A DNA stretch of 26,082 bases from SIG440 sp045532055. Lineage in GTDB: Bacteria; Bacillota; Clostridia; Monoglobales; Monoglobaceae. Position 1 is the first letter of the stretch; every line of letters begins with the position of its first letter. Shown here piece after piece: positions 14,383 through 21,548 of the stretch. Under the pieces are notes generated by a model. That model was given only the letters and a program-made list of their open reading frames with translations, did not search any database and was not told the origin of the DNA. The translations under genes were made by a program, and so were the position numbers. The stretch spans positions 1 through 26,082 of the forward strand of contig JAZSFF010000056.1 of assembly GCA_045532055.1 (NCBI GenBank), in the 5' to 3' direction.

Positions 14383-15488
14383 TACTTAAGACGTCTGGGA
14401 AGAAGAAGATAAAGATACTCATCTCCCTCAGTTGGTGTAATAATCATTGGATTTATATTCTTCTTAAATTTAATCCTTACAGTTTCATCGTCACAGGCTC
14501 TCAAAACGTCCAGTAAAAATTCATTAAAGAAACCAATTTCAAGATTTGCACTGCCTGTATCCGCTGCAATATTGTCATCAACATTCCCCACAATGGTTTC
14601 ACAGGAAATATTGATGTTGTTGTCCATTATTTTGAGTTTAATGGGTGCATCATTTGCATTGCCATTTATAATAAGAGACGCACGATATACAGAGTCAAAA
14701 AGTTCATAAAGAGGACAATCAATTTCAATCTCCTGATCGTCATAAATTGCGCTCTGATACTTTATATATTCACCCTCAATAAGACGTGTAACAATCTTAT
14801 AATTTTCAAATATAAATACCGCATTTTTTGATGTACAGTTGATTTCTACAAAATCTTCGTCGTCTTTCAAAATTTTATTCAATTCACCCAGAGCCTTTGC
14901 AGGAACAATAAATCTGCGGTTTTCATAGCTTGAATCCAGGTGATAAGTTCTGACAGCCATTTTAAAACCATCAGTTGCAATCATTTTGATTGTATCTCCC
15001 TCAATTTCAACAAGGCAACCTTTCAAAACAGGTCTGTTTTCGCTCAAAGAAGTACAGAAAATTGTTTTTGAAATCATTTCTTTAAGTGAATTCTTTTTAA
15101 CTTTAACCGAATATTCAGGATTTACTGCAGGAAGTTCTGGAAAATCAAGGGGATTTAAACCCATAATCTCAAATTTCGCATTTCCGCTTTTTATGGTGCA
15201 ACAGTTTATTTCGTTTGTTTCGATATAAACTTCGTCTTCAGGAAGATTTTTGACAATACTTCCCAACATTTTTGCATTAAGAACAGTTTGACCGGGTTTT
15301 ATAACCCTTGCCTCTGTCTTTGCCTCAATTCCCATTTCCATATCATTTGAAATAAAAGTCAAAAAGCCGTCAATATCCGCTTTTATATAAATTCCCTCAA
15401 GTATTGGAAGGTTTGAATGAGAAGATACTGCCTTTGAAACAGAACTTATAGCTTCGTTTAAAATATTTTTATCGCAAATAATGTTCAT
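14382..15488 (-). CDS. dnaN: DNA polymerase III beta subunit (sliding clamp)
   Basis: Ring-shaped clamp that tethers PolC and repair polymerases to DNA. The 368-residue length is normal. Features are the N-terminal MNIICDKNILNEAISSVSKAV, LPILEGIYIKAD, the central RPVLKGCLVEIEGDTIKM and ATDGFKMAVR, FIVPAKALGELNKIL, and the C-terminal YLYLLLPRRLK, where most clamps have a P(M/V)R(L/I)-type ending of the peptide-binding site. It is the first gene of the leftward replication operon, with a promoter about 55 bases upstream of the start. The GGG of AAAGGGATTTAAC is a slightly distant ribosome binding site. dnaA, which normally precedes dnaN, is not present on either side. Confidence 0.97.
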   Translation of the reverse strand: MNIICDKNILNEAISSVSKAVSSHSNLPILEGIYIKADIDGFLTFISNDMEMGIEAKTEARVIKPGQTVLNAKMLGSIVKNLPEDEVYIETNEINCCTIKSGNAKFEIMGLNPLDFPELPAVNPEYSVKVKKNSLKEMISKTIFCTSLSENRPVLKGCLVEIEGDTIKMIATDGFKMAVRTYHLDSSYENRRFIVPAKALGELNKILKDDEDFVEINCTSKNAVFIFENYKIVTRLIEGEYIKYQSAIYDDQEIEIDCPLYELFDSVYRASLIINGNANDAPIKLKIMDNNINISCETIVGNVDDNIAADTGSANLEIGFFNEFLLDVLRACDDETVRIKFKKNINPMIITPTEGDEYLYLLLPRRLK

Positions 15489-15541
15489 TTTTAGTTAAAT
15501 CCCTTTCTTCGGTAAAATATTATCCATAATAAGCCGATTTA

Positions 15542-15570
15542 ATTATAACATATATTGGGACAAAAATCAA
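15542..15570 (-). promoter_or_regulatory. Sigma-A-type promoter of the dnaN operon
   Basis: On the minus strand TTGATT (15570-15565) and a perfect TATAAT (15547-15542) have a 17-base spacer, placing transcription start near 15535. A DnaA-box-like TTATCCATA lies at 15520-15528 just past that point, where bound DnaA could interfere with early transcription. The box assignment is inference. Confidence 0.75.
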
Positions 15571-15639
15571 ACACTTTTTACGATTTTAAGGTATGTTTTT
15601 TAACAAAAATAAAAATTTTTGTTTTTTCTTTAATTTTTG

Positions 15640-15689
15640 CCCCCCTTTTTAAGGGGGGAGGATTACGTAGTAATTCAGGGGGGTTTTTT
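15640..15689. repeat. C6/G6/G6 hairpin element, possibly a dispersed repeat
   Basis: Six C (15640-15645) can pair with six G at 15653-15658 across a seven-base loop, or with a second run of six G at 15678-15683. Between the G runs lies the small inverted repeat ATTAC-GTA-GTAAT. The block ends in TTTTTT. Two mutually exclusive stems are possible. It stands out from the surrounding A/T DNA and resembles short intergenic repeats found in multiple copies in some Firmicutes, but only one copy is visible here. On the plus strand it could also terminate transcription. Confidence 0.4.
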
Positions 15690-15814
15690 CTACTAAATCC
15701 AAAAAAACTATATATAAATATATATATAATTATTATAGGTTGTAGTAGCTGTTGTAGGGGGTGTTGATAGTGGTGAAAACCATATTTTTTGCATATATAT
15801 TAAGAGATGCGAGG

Positions 15815-15927
15815 TGTGGATTAGATGTTTATAAGACAAAAAAGTTATTCACCATATTCACACAAAAAAATTTTTTTAAAATTATAAACAGCTTGTTTTA
15901 AAATAATTCAGTGAATATTGTTGATAA
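15815..15927. promoter_or_regulatory. Cluster of DnaA-box-like 9-mers
   Basis: Four single-mismatch matches to TTATNCACA or TTATCCACA fall within 113 bases. They are TAATCCACA (minus, 15823-15815), TTATTCACC (plus, 15845-15853), ATATTCACA (plus, 15854-15862, directly abutting the previous one) and TTATCAACA (minus, 15927-15919). A fifth, TTATCCATA, is at 15520-15528. This density is well above what I would expect by chance in 550 bases, even AT-rich ones, but I ran no statistic. Confidence 0.5.
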
Positions 15928-15952
15928 GTTTAAAAATTTTCATATTTAAAGA

Positions 15953-15981
15953 TTGACAAAATTATTAAAATAATATATTAT
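15953..15981 (+). promoter_or_regulatory. Strong sigma-A-type promoter of the ferredoxin gene
   Basis: A perfect TTGACA (15953-15958) and TATTAT (15976-15981) are 17 bases apart. Transcription should begin near 15988, leaving a leader of about 57 bases before the ATG at 16045. Confidence 0.8.
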
Positions 15982-16044
15982 AGGGTAGAGATATTGTGGG
16001 ATATACATAGTATTTCATATTTTATTTAAACAGAGGTGAAAAAA

Positions 16045-16212
16045 ATGGCTTATACAATTAACGATGATTGCATTATGTGCGGTGCTTGCGAAGGCGAATG
16101 CCCCGTTTCTTGCATTTCTGAAGGCGATGGCAAATACGTTATTGATGCCGATGCTTGCATTGATTGCGGTAGTTGTGCCGGTGTATGTCCTGTAGATGCT
16201 CCTCAGGCATAA
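16045..16212 (+). CDS. 2[4Fe-4S] ferredoxin
   Basis: A 55-residue clostridial-type ferredoxin, the low-potential electron carrier of anaerobic metabolism. It has two complete cluster motifs, CIMCGACEGECP and CIDCGSCAGVCP, with eight cysteines in CxxCxxCxxxCP spacing and the linking SCISEGDGKYVIDADAC. The first motif is followed by VSC in place of the usual VxA/VxC spacing, with an extra Cys next to the expected site. The ATG at 16045 follows AGAGGTG at good distance. A consensus promoter precedes it and a hairpin follows, so it is probably a highly expressed single-gene unit. Codon choice (GGC, GAT, TGC) is more selective than in neighbouring genes, in line with strong expression. The exact redox partners cannot be read from the sequence. 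Confidence 0.95.
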   Translation: MAYTINDDCIMCGACEGECPVSCISEGDGKYVIDADACIDCGSCAGVCPVDAPQA

Positions 16213-16230
16213 TCAAATTTTTTAAAATAT

Positions 16231-16262
16231 AAAAGAGAGTGCATTTTGTACTCTCTTTTAAC
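16231..16262 (+). terminator. Rho-independent terminator after the ferredoxin gene
   Basis: AAAAGAGAGT (16231-16240) pairs perfectly with ACTCTCTTTT (16250-16259) around a nine-base loop. It lies 18 bases after the ferredoxin stop and only 17 bases before the rsmG start. No separate rsmG promoter is evident, so partial read-through probably feeds rsmG. Confidence 0.7.
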
Positions 16263-16278
16263 TTTATCGGAGAAATTT

Positions 16279-16983
16279 ATGGATAAGGATATATTTAAAA
16301 AAGGACTTTCGGACCTTAATATTAATATAGAAGAAAATGAAATTGAAAAATTTGGGATTTTTTCTGATATTCTCCTTGAGTGGAATGAAAAAATGAATCT
16401 TACTGCGGTGACAGACCCAAAAGAAATATCTGTTAAACATTTTCTTGACAGCATTGCTCCTTTGGATGTTTTGAATTTAAAATCAAATGCAAAAATAATT
16501 GATGTTGGGACAGGTGCGGGGTTTCCTGGTGTTCCTATCAAAATTGTGAGAGATGACCTTGATTTCACTTTTATGGATTCATTGAACAAAAGGATAACTT
16601 TTTTAAAAGAAGTATCAGAAAAATTGAACTTTGAAAAAGCAGAATTTATTCACGCAAGGGCGGAGGAAGCAGGACAGAACAAAATTTTCCGTGGAAAGTA
16701 TGATTATGCTGTTTCACGTGCGGTGGCATCCCTTAAAATTCTTTGTGAGTATTGCATTCCCTTTTTAAAGGTTGGGGGAATTTTTGCAGCATTTAAACAA
16801 TATGATGTTGACGAAGAGATAAATAATGCAAAAAGTATGATAGGAACCTTAGGCGGAAGAATTGCAGATATAAGGGAAGTTAAAATTCCCCAATCGGATA
16901 TAGTGAGAAAAATTATAATTATTGAAAAAGTAAAAGATACACCATCACAATTCCCGAGACGTGCAAATAAAATAAAAAAGTAA
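16279..16983 (+). CDS. rsmG: 16S rRNA (guanine-527 N7) methyltransferase RsmG
   Basis: SAM-dependent enzyme that methylates G527 (E. coli numbering) of 16S rRNA, formerly GidB. The 234-residue product has the family opening FGIFSDILLEWNEKMNLTAVTDPKEISVKHFLDSI (about 30-65), the SAM-binding motif IDVGTGAGFPGVPIKI, the acidic loop FMDSLNKRITFLKEV, and YDYAVSRAVASLKILCEYCIPFLKVGG. The ATG at 16279 has CGGAGA seven bases ahead. A longer frame from a TTG at 16246 runs through the terminator stem and is rejected. rsmG often lies near the origin with mnmG, which is not present here. mntP follows within 20 bases. Confidence 0.96.
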   Translation: MDKDIFKKGLSDLNINIEENEIEKFGIFSDILLEWNEKMNLTAVTDPKEISVKHFLDSIAPLDVLNLKSNAKIIDVGTGAGFPGVPIKIVRDDLDFTFMDSLNKRITFLKEVSEKLNFEKAEFIHARAEEAGQNKIFRGKYDYAVSRAVASLKILCEYCIPFLKVGGIFAAFKQYDVDEEINNAKSMIGTLGGRIADIREVKIPQSDIVRKIIIIEKVKDTPSQFPRRANKIKK

Positions 16984-17002
16984 TGAAAGGCTTTGGTAAG
17001 AT

Positions 17003-17566
17003 ATGTCTTTGACTCTTATTTTGATTGGAATAGGACTTGCTATGGATGCTTTTTCCGTTTCTATTTCTGATGGACTTTGTCTGGGCAAGGTTAAAATAAA
17101 AGATGCCCTTAAAATTGGATTGTTTTTTGGAATTGCCCAAGGAATAATGCCTACAATCGGTTATTTTGCCGGCATTTTTTTCTCGTCATTGATAGAGAGT
17201 ATTGACCACTGGATTGCATTTATTATTCTTTTTATAATAGGTGCAAAAATGATAAAAGAGGCTGTAGAAAAAATAAAAAATCCTCAGGAATGTTGTTTTA
17301 AAACCATAAAGACAAAGGAACTCTTTTTCCAGGCCATTGCCACAAGCATTGATGCACTGGCTGTAGGTGTGAGTTTTGCAGCACTTAAAATTAACATATT
17401 TTTTGCAGCATCGGTTATCTGCCTGATTACTTTGGGACTTAGCTTTGCAGGGGTCTTTATAGGAAAAACTCTGGGCAAGGTTTTAAGGGAAAAAGCAGAA
17501 ATTTTTGGCGGGGTGGTTCTTATATTGATAGGGTTTAAAATTCTTGTTGAACATTTGTTTTTTTAG
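17003..17566 (+). CDS. mntP: Putative manganese efflux pump MntP
   Basis: A 187-residue membrane protein of the MntP (formerly DUF204/YebN) family, which exports Mn(II). It is two similar halves of three membrane segments each. The paired acidic motifs are AMDAFSVSISDG (residues 14-25) in the first half and TSIDALAVGVSFA in the second, whose aspartates are needed for transport. FFGIAQGIMPTIGYFAG and GGVVLILIGFKIL are also typical. The ATG at 17003 comes 19 bases after the rsmG stop with only a weak AAGG site. No manganese riboswitch (yybP-ykoY) is possible in so short a gap, so any metal control would be elsewhere. The family assignment is firm; the substrate follows characterised relatives. 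Confidence 0.93.
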   Translation: MSLTLILIGIGLAMDAFSVSISDGLCLGKVKIKDALKIGLFFGIAQGIMPTIGYFAGIFFSSLIESIDHWIAFIILFIIGAKMIKEAVEKIKNPQECCFKTIKTKELFFQAIATSIDALAVGVSFAALKINIFFAASVICLITLGLSFAGVFIGKTLGKVLREKAEIFGGVVLILIGFKILVEHLFF

Positions 17567-17578
17567 CTGACTGAAGGA

Positions 17579-17607
17579 TTGACAGGATAAGGTAATTGTT
17601 ATAGAAT
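17579..17607 (+). promoter_or_regulatory. Sigma-A-type promoter of the 142-residue membrane protein
   Basis: A perfect TTGACA (17579-17584) and TAGAAT (17602-17607) are 17 bases apart, giving a leader of about 70 bases. A perfect TATAAT also occurs at 17608-17613 but with 23-base spacing. Confidence 0.65.
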
Positions 17608-17683
17608 TATAATGTTCAATATGATAAATTATTAATAACAGAGTAGCTTGAATGATTCTTATTTTGAGAAAAGAGGTCTAAAA

Positions 17684-18112
17684 ATGGATATTATTTTAAA
17701 ACGCTTTGCGGAACTTTTGTTCCCGGAAATTTTGCTGTCCATGCTGATTTCTTTTTTGTATGTGAACACATCCCTAAATGATGGTGTTATGTGGATTAGC
17801 GTGGTGTCCGTTATTTTATTTTTACTTTATATTATGTATAATGGGTTTCTTTTAAACGCTTGTTATGAAGAAGTATACAACACAATTGAATATTATATTT
17901 ACAATATAATTGCTAATATATTATTTTTGGCAGTATGTGTAGTTGGGTTTATTTTTTTGGACAAGGATATTTGTCCATGGTTTTTTTCTTTCACAGCGAT
18001 GTTCAGTTCTCTGTGGGGAGGAATAACTGAAATAGGTTCTGTTTTTATTTTTAATGGGATAATATTATTGATTACAGTATTTATTCCCGTTATAAATGGT
18101 GAATATATGTAA
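17684..18112 (+). CDS. Unidentified small integral membrane protein
   Basis: I do not recognise this family. The 142-residue product is very hydrophobic, with four or five probable membrane segments near residues 8-27, 35-56, 70-92, 97-115 and 118-138. It has short loops and no conserved catalytic motif that I can see. Tyrosines cluster between segments two and three (NACYEEVYNTIEYYIYN). The ATG at 17684 is preceded by AGAGG at good spacing. A TTG at 17648 in the same frame has no comparable site. It has its own consensus promoter and ends at a strong bidirectional terminator, so it is a one-gene unit lying between mntP and the convergent phosphoglucomutase gene. A transport or stress role would be a guess. 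Confidence 0.75.
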   Translation: MDIILKRFAELLFPEILLSMLISFLYVNTSLNDGVMWISVVSVILFLLYIMYNGFLLNACYEEVYNTIEYYIYNIIANILFLAVCVVGFIFLDKDICPWFFSFTAMFSSLWGGITEIGSVFIFNGIILLITVFIPVINGEYM

Positions 18113-18124
18113 GAAAATATAAAG

Positions 18125-18154
18125 AAAGGGCATACCTCAGGGTATGCCCTTTTT
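18125..18154. terminator. Bidirectional terminator between convergent genes
   Basis: AAAGGGCATACC (18125-18136) and GGTATGCCCTTT (18141-18152) form a perfect 12-base stem with a TCAG loop, flanked by A on the left and T on the right. It can stop both the plus-strand membrane protein gene and the minus-strand phosphoglucomutase gene, whose stop is four bases away. Confidence 0.9.
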
Positions 18155-18157
18155 AAA

Positions 18158-19879
18158 TTATTTCACTATTTCGTCTATATCCTTCTTGACCAAAGCAGCA
18201 ATTTTCTCTGTTTCATCAGGGGTTTTGCCGCAAAGCAGGCAGTAGAGCTTGATTTTTGGCTCGGTTCCTGATGGTCTTATGATAAAGTTGTTTTTGTCCT
18301 CAAGCTCAAGGTAAATTACATTTGATTTTGGCAAGAAAATTTCTTCTGTTTTATTGTTGATTAAGTCTGTGCGGACAGAGGTGCTGTAGTCACGGACTGC
18401 CAGAACCTTTTTGCCACCCACTGTTTTGGGCGGGTTTGCACGGACTGTATCCATGATATTCTTGATTTTTTCCAGACCCTCAATGCCCTCCATGGTAACA
18501 GATGCCACAAATTCGTTGTAATAGCCGTATTTTTTGTAAATATTCTGAAGCTGGTCATAAAGGGAAAATCCTTGTTCACGATAATAAAGTGCCATTTCTG
18601 CAATCAGCATGGTTGCAACAACGGCGTCCTTGTCTCTGGCATATGTACCTGCCAGACAGCCATAGCTCTCTTCAAAACCAAAGAGGTATGTGCCGATTCC
18701 CGTTTCTTCGGACTCTTTTATCTTTTCCCCGATAAACTTGAAACCAGTAAGGACTTCTTTCATTTCAACGCCGTAAAAGTCGCATATATCCTGAGTGATA
18801 TTGGTGGTTACAATGGTTTTTACCACATAACCGTCATTGGGGAGAGTTCCTGTCTTCTTTTTCATGTTGAGAATATATTCTGTGAGCAAAATTCCTGTCT
18901 GGTTGCCTGTCAGGGTGATGTAATCACCAGTCTGGTCCTTGACCAATATTCCTACACGGTCAGCGTCGGGGTCTGTGCCTATAATAAGGTCGGCACCATG
19001 CTGTTTTGCCAAATCTATTGCAATGGTAAAACCCTCTTTGTTTTCGGGGTTTGGCGATTCAACTGTGGGGAAATCTCCGTCGGGATTTTCCTGTTCTTTC
19101 ACCACAATCACGTTTTTAAAGCCTATGCGGTCAAGAATTTTGCGGACAGGTTTGTTGCCTGTTCCATGGAATGGAGTGTAAACAAATTTCATATCCTGTC
19201 CTTTTTCGCGGACAAGCTCTTTATTAAGGCATTGAGCCTCCACATGATCAAGGTAGATATCCTCAACATCCTCGCCCATAATTTCTATCATTCCTGACTT
19301 TACACCCTCGTCAAAGTTGCAGGTTTTTGCCCCGCCAAACAAAGGGGTATTTGCAATTTCGTCAAGAACAATTGACGCAAGGTCGGGGCTGAGCTGTGCT
19401 CCGTCGCTGCCATAAACCTTGTAGCCGTTGTATTTTGCGGGATTGTGGCTGGCAGTGATTGCAATTCCTGCGGTGGCATTTTTGAAACGAACCGAAAACG
19501 AAAGCTCAGGAACAGGTTTCAGTTCATAGAAAATATATGCCTTTATGTCATTGGCGGCCAGCACCGATGCGGCAGTCTTGGCAAACTCCTCTGATTTATG
19601 TCTGCTGTCATATGCTATGGTAACGCTTAAAGCTGCATTTTCGGGATTGGTTTTTTTGAGCTGGTTTGCAAGACCCTGTGTTGCCTGGGCAACCACATAA
19701 CTGTTCATACGATTGGTGCCAAGACCGATTACTCCGCGGAGCCCCGCTGTGCCGAATTCCAGAGATTTATAAAATCTGTCTTTAATCTCGGTGTCGTTTC
19801 CTTTGATGGAAAGAAGTTCTGATCTTTCCTCTTCGGTCACATTCTGACACCAAAGTTCATATTCCTTTAAGTAGCTCAT
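18158..19879 (-). CDS. pgcA: Phosphoglucomutase / phosphomannomutase (PgcA type)
   Basis: Interconverts glucose 1-phosphate and glucose 6-phosphate, supplying UDP-glucose and other sugar nucleotides for envelope glycans. The 573-residue product has the four marks of the alpha-phosphohexomutase family: the phosphoserine loop TASHNPAKYNGYK (Ser144), the metal loop GTDPDADRVGI (301-311), the sugar-binding GFEESYG, and the phosphate-binding RPSGTEPKIKLY near the C-terminus. The opening LEFGTAGLRGVIG is typical of the long Firmicute PgcA-like subgroup. The frame extends to an ATG at 19918, but that lies about four bases from the predicted transcription start. The ATG at 19879 has CGGAGA as a strong ribosome binding site and is preferred. 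It is the only clear minus-strand gene right of the candidate origin. It may feed the glycosyltransferase cluster, but that is inference. Confidence 0.93.
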   Translation of the reverse strand: MSYLKEYELWCQNVTEEERSELLSIKGNDTEIKDRFYKSLEFGTAGLRGVIGLGTNRMNSYVVAQATQGLANQLKKTNPENAALSVTIAYDSRHKSEEFAKTAASVLAANDIKAYIFYELKPVPELSFSVRFKNATAGIAITASHNPAKYNGYKVYGSDGAQLSPDLASIVLDEIANTPLFGGAKTCNFDEGVKSGMIEIMGEDVEDIYLDHVEAQCLNKELVREKGQDMKFVYTPFHGTGNKPVRKILDRIGFKNVIVVKEQENPDGDFPTVESPNPENKEGFTIAIDLAKQHGADLIIGTDPDADRVGILVKDQTGDYITLTGNQTGILLTEYILNMKKKTGTLPNDGYVVKTIVTTNITQDICDFYGVEMKEVLTGFKFIGEKIKESEETGIGTYLFGFEESYGCLAGTYARDKDAVVATMLIAEMALYYREQGFSLYDQLQNIYKKYGYYNEFVASVTMEGIEGLEKIKNIMDTVRANPPKTVGGKKVLAVRDYSTSVRTDLINNKTEEIFLPKSNVIYLELEDKNNFIIRPSGTEPKIKLYCLLCGKTPDETEKIAALVKKDIDEIVK

Positions 19880-19928
19880 AGTATTCTCCGTTTCTTTATA
19901 TAAATTTTGAATTTCCATATTTCATTTT

Positions 19929-19957
19929 ATTATAACATCTCTAATATTTTTTGTCAA
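19929..19957 (-). promoter_or_regulatory. Consensus sigma-A promoter of the phosphoglucomutase gene
   Basis: On the minus strand TTGACA (19957-19952) and TATAAT (19934-19929) are both perfect and 17 bases apart. The predicted start near 19922 supports translation from 19879, with a leader of about 40 bases. Confidence 0.85.
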
Positions 19958-19963
19958 AAAGAA

Positions 19964-19992
19964 TTGATATTTTCGCTTAAATTTGATATTAT
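19964..19992 (+). promoter_or_regulatory. Sigma-A-type promoter of the rpiB-ispG-polC-tex unit
   Basis: TTGATA (19964-19969) and TATTAT (19987-19992) are 17 bases apart. Its -35 box is only six bases from the -35 box of the divergent phosphoglucomutase promoter, so the two are back to back. No other promoter is evident before tex. Confidence 0.65.
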
Positions 19993-20026
19993 TTATTTAA
20001 TAAAGAAGAAAGAGGGTTTTTGAGTT

Positions 20027-20461
20027 ATGATAGCAATAGGTTCAGACCACGGCGGAGTAAATCTTAAGGAGACAGTAAAGAAGTTTTTAGAGCAAAAGGG
20101 CCTTGAATATAAAGACTTTGGGACAAACAGCACAGACTCATGTGATTATCCTGACTACGCAAAAGCAGTTTGTAGTGCAGTTGTGTCAGGGGAATGCGAC
20201 AAGGGCATCCTTATTTGCGGAACAGGCATAGGCATGAGTATTGCAGCAAACAAGATAAAGGGTATCCGTGCGGCACACGTGACAGATACATACAGTGCAG
20301 CAAAGACCCGTGAGCATAACAATGCAAACGTAATTTGCCTGGGCGAAAGGATAACGGGTTGTGATTTGGCACTTGAGATTGTGAATGCATATCTCAATGC
20401 GGAGTTTCTGGGTGGCAGACACCAGACCCGTGTGGACAAGATAATGGCACTTGAGGATTGA
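20027..20461 (+). CDS. rpiB: Ribose-5-phosphate isomerase B
   Basis: Interconverts ribose 5-phosphate and ribulose 5-phosphate in the pentose phosphate pathway. The 144-residue product belongs to the RpiB/LacA/LacB family. It has the opening MIAIGSDHGGVNLKE (phosphate site and Asp-His), YKDFGTNSTDSCDYPDYA, the catalytic-cysteine loop LICGTGIGMSIAANK, and HNNANVICLGERITG. The single gene and the sequence fit RpiB rather than the paired LacAB isomerase. The ATG at 20027 follows AAAGAGGG. ispG starts 28 bases after its stop in the same direction. Confidence 0.95.
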   Translation: MIAIGSDHGGVNLKETVKKFLEQKGLEYKDFGTNSTDSCDYPDYAKAVCSAVVSGECDKGILICGTGIGMSIAANKIKGIRAAHVTDTYSAAKTREHNNANVICLGERITGCDLALEIVNAYLNAEFLGGRHQTRVDKIMALED

Positions 20462-20489
20462 GCCAAGATATTCTGAGGAGGGGTTTGAC

Positions 20490-21542
20490 GTGAAAGATGT
20501 TCGCAGAGTAAAAATCGGCAGTGTTCATATAGGCGGCGGCGAAAAAATTGCCGTGCAGTCAATGACCACGGCTTATACTGCTGATGTTGAAAAGACCGTA
20601 GCACAGATAAAAGCCCTTGAGGCGGCAGGGTGTGATATCGTACGGGTGGCAATCCCCGACGAGGAAAGTGCCAGAGCGGTCTATGACATTAAAAATCAGA
20701 TAGGCATACCCCTTGTTGCAGACATACATTTTGATTGGAGACTGGCTCTTACCTGTATGGAGCGTGGAATTGACAAAATCCGCATAAACCCGGGAAATAT
20801 CGGTGGAGAGGACAGGGCAAAGGCTGTCTGTCAGGAGGCAAAGCGTCGGAATATTCCCATTCGCATAGGGGTAAACGGCGGTTCTTTGGAAAAAGAAATT
20901 CTTGAAAAATACGGTGAGGCAACCCCCGAGGCAATGGTGGAGAGTGCTTTGGGCCACGTTAAAATCCTTGAAAAATACGATTTTTACGATACCGTTATCT
21001 CCATAAAATCCTCAGATGTCAAAAAGACAATAGAGGCATATCGCCTTGCAAGGGAGAAGCTTGTATATCCTTTGCATATAGGGGTTACAGAGGCGGGGAC
21101 ATATAAATCGGGGATTATAAAATCGGCAATCGGCATAGGGTCGCTCCTTGCTGACGGCATAGGCGAGACAATCCGTGTATCCCTGACCGACGACCCAGTA
21201 AAGGAAGTGGAAGCGGGCAGGCTGATACTCAAGTCCTTGGGCCTTATGGACGGTGGAGTGGAGGTTGTTTCCTGTCCCACCTGTGCAAGGTGCAAAATTG
21301 ATCTTATTCCCATAGCAAAAAGGGTGAATGAAGCACTTGAAAATTGCAGCAAAAACCTTAAAGTTGCCGTTATGGGCTGTGTTGTAAACGGTCCCGGTGA
21401 GGCAAAGGATGCAGACATAGGCATTGCCGGAGGCGACGGCTGTGCGGTGCTTTTTAAAAAAGGTGAAATTTTGGGGAAAATCCCAGAGGATAAAATTGTA
21501 GAGATACTTCTGAGTGAAATTGAGAAAATGGAAGGGAACTGA
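20490..21542 (+). CDS. ispG: 4-hydroxy-3-methylbut-2-en-1-yl diphosphate synthase
   Basis: Iron-sulphur enzyme of the MEP isoprenoid pathway (GcpE) that converts MEcPP to HMBPP using reduced ferredoxin or flavodoxin. The 350-residue product is the compact bacterial form. It shows SVHIGGGEKIAVQSMTTAYT, the barrel motifs GCDIVRVAIPD and PLVADIHFDWRLA, IRINPGNIG, and the C-terminal cluster ligands CPTC (Cys262, Cys265) and GCVVNGPGE (Cys297 and Glu304). The chosen start is a GTG at 20490 directly after GAGGAGGGG. An in-frame TTG at 20451 overlaps rpiB and is less likely. polC begins seven bases after its stop. A ferredoxin gene about 4 kb away could supply electrons, but nothing in the sequence links them specifically. 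Confidence 0.96.
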   Translation: MKDVRRVKIGSVHIGGGEKIAVQSMTTAYTADVEKTVAQIKALEAAGCDIVRVAIPDEESARAVYDIKNQIGIPLVADIHFDWRLALTCMERGIDKIRINPGNIGGEDRAKAVCQEAKRRNIPIRIGVNGGSLEKEILEKYGEATPEAMVESALGHVKILEKYDFYDTVISIKSSDVKKTIEAYRLAREKLVYPLHIGVTEAGTYKSGIIKSAIGIGSLLADGIGETIRVSLTDDPVKEVEAGRLILKSLGLMDGGVEVVSCPTCARCKIDLIPIAKRVNEALENCSKNLKVAVMGCVVNGPGEAKDADIGIAGGDGCAVLFKKGEILGKIPEDKIVEILLSEIEKMEGN

Positions 21543-21548
21543 TAGGCG

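Larger units (their letters stand above)
15489..16044. other. Candidate replication origin (oriC) in a 556-base AT-rich gap
   Basis: This is the only long gene-free stretch in the window. It holds the divergent promoters of dnaN and the ferredoxin gene, A/T tracts, an almost pure A/T stretch (15701-15737), a G/C-run hairpin element and several 9-mers one mismatch from TTATNCACA. It separates leftward dnaN-recF-remB-gyrB from rightward genes including rsmG and polC, and gene direction flips here. All of this is usual for a Firmicute oriC. Against it, dnaA is not adjacent and no box is a perfect match. Confidence 0.5.

Noticed and set aside
16246..16278. TTG start extending rsmG by 11 residues
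   Set aside because: It would begin inside the terminator loop. The ATG at 16279 has a good GGAG site and fits the family N-terminus.
19880..19918. Upstream ATG for the phosphoglucomutase
   Set aside because: It lies about four bases from the predicted transcription start with no ribosome binding site.
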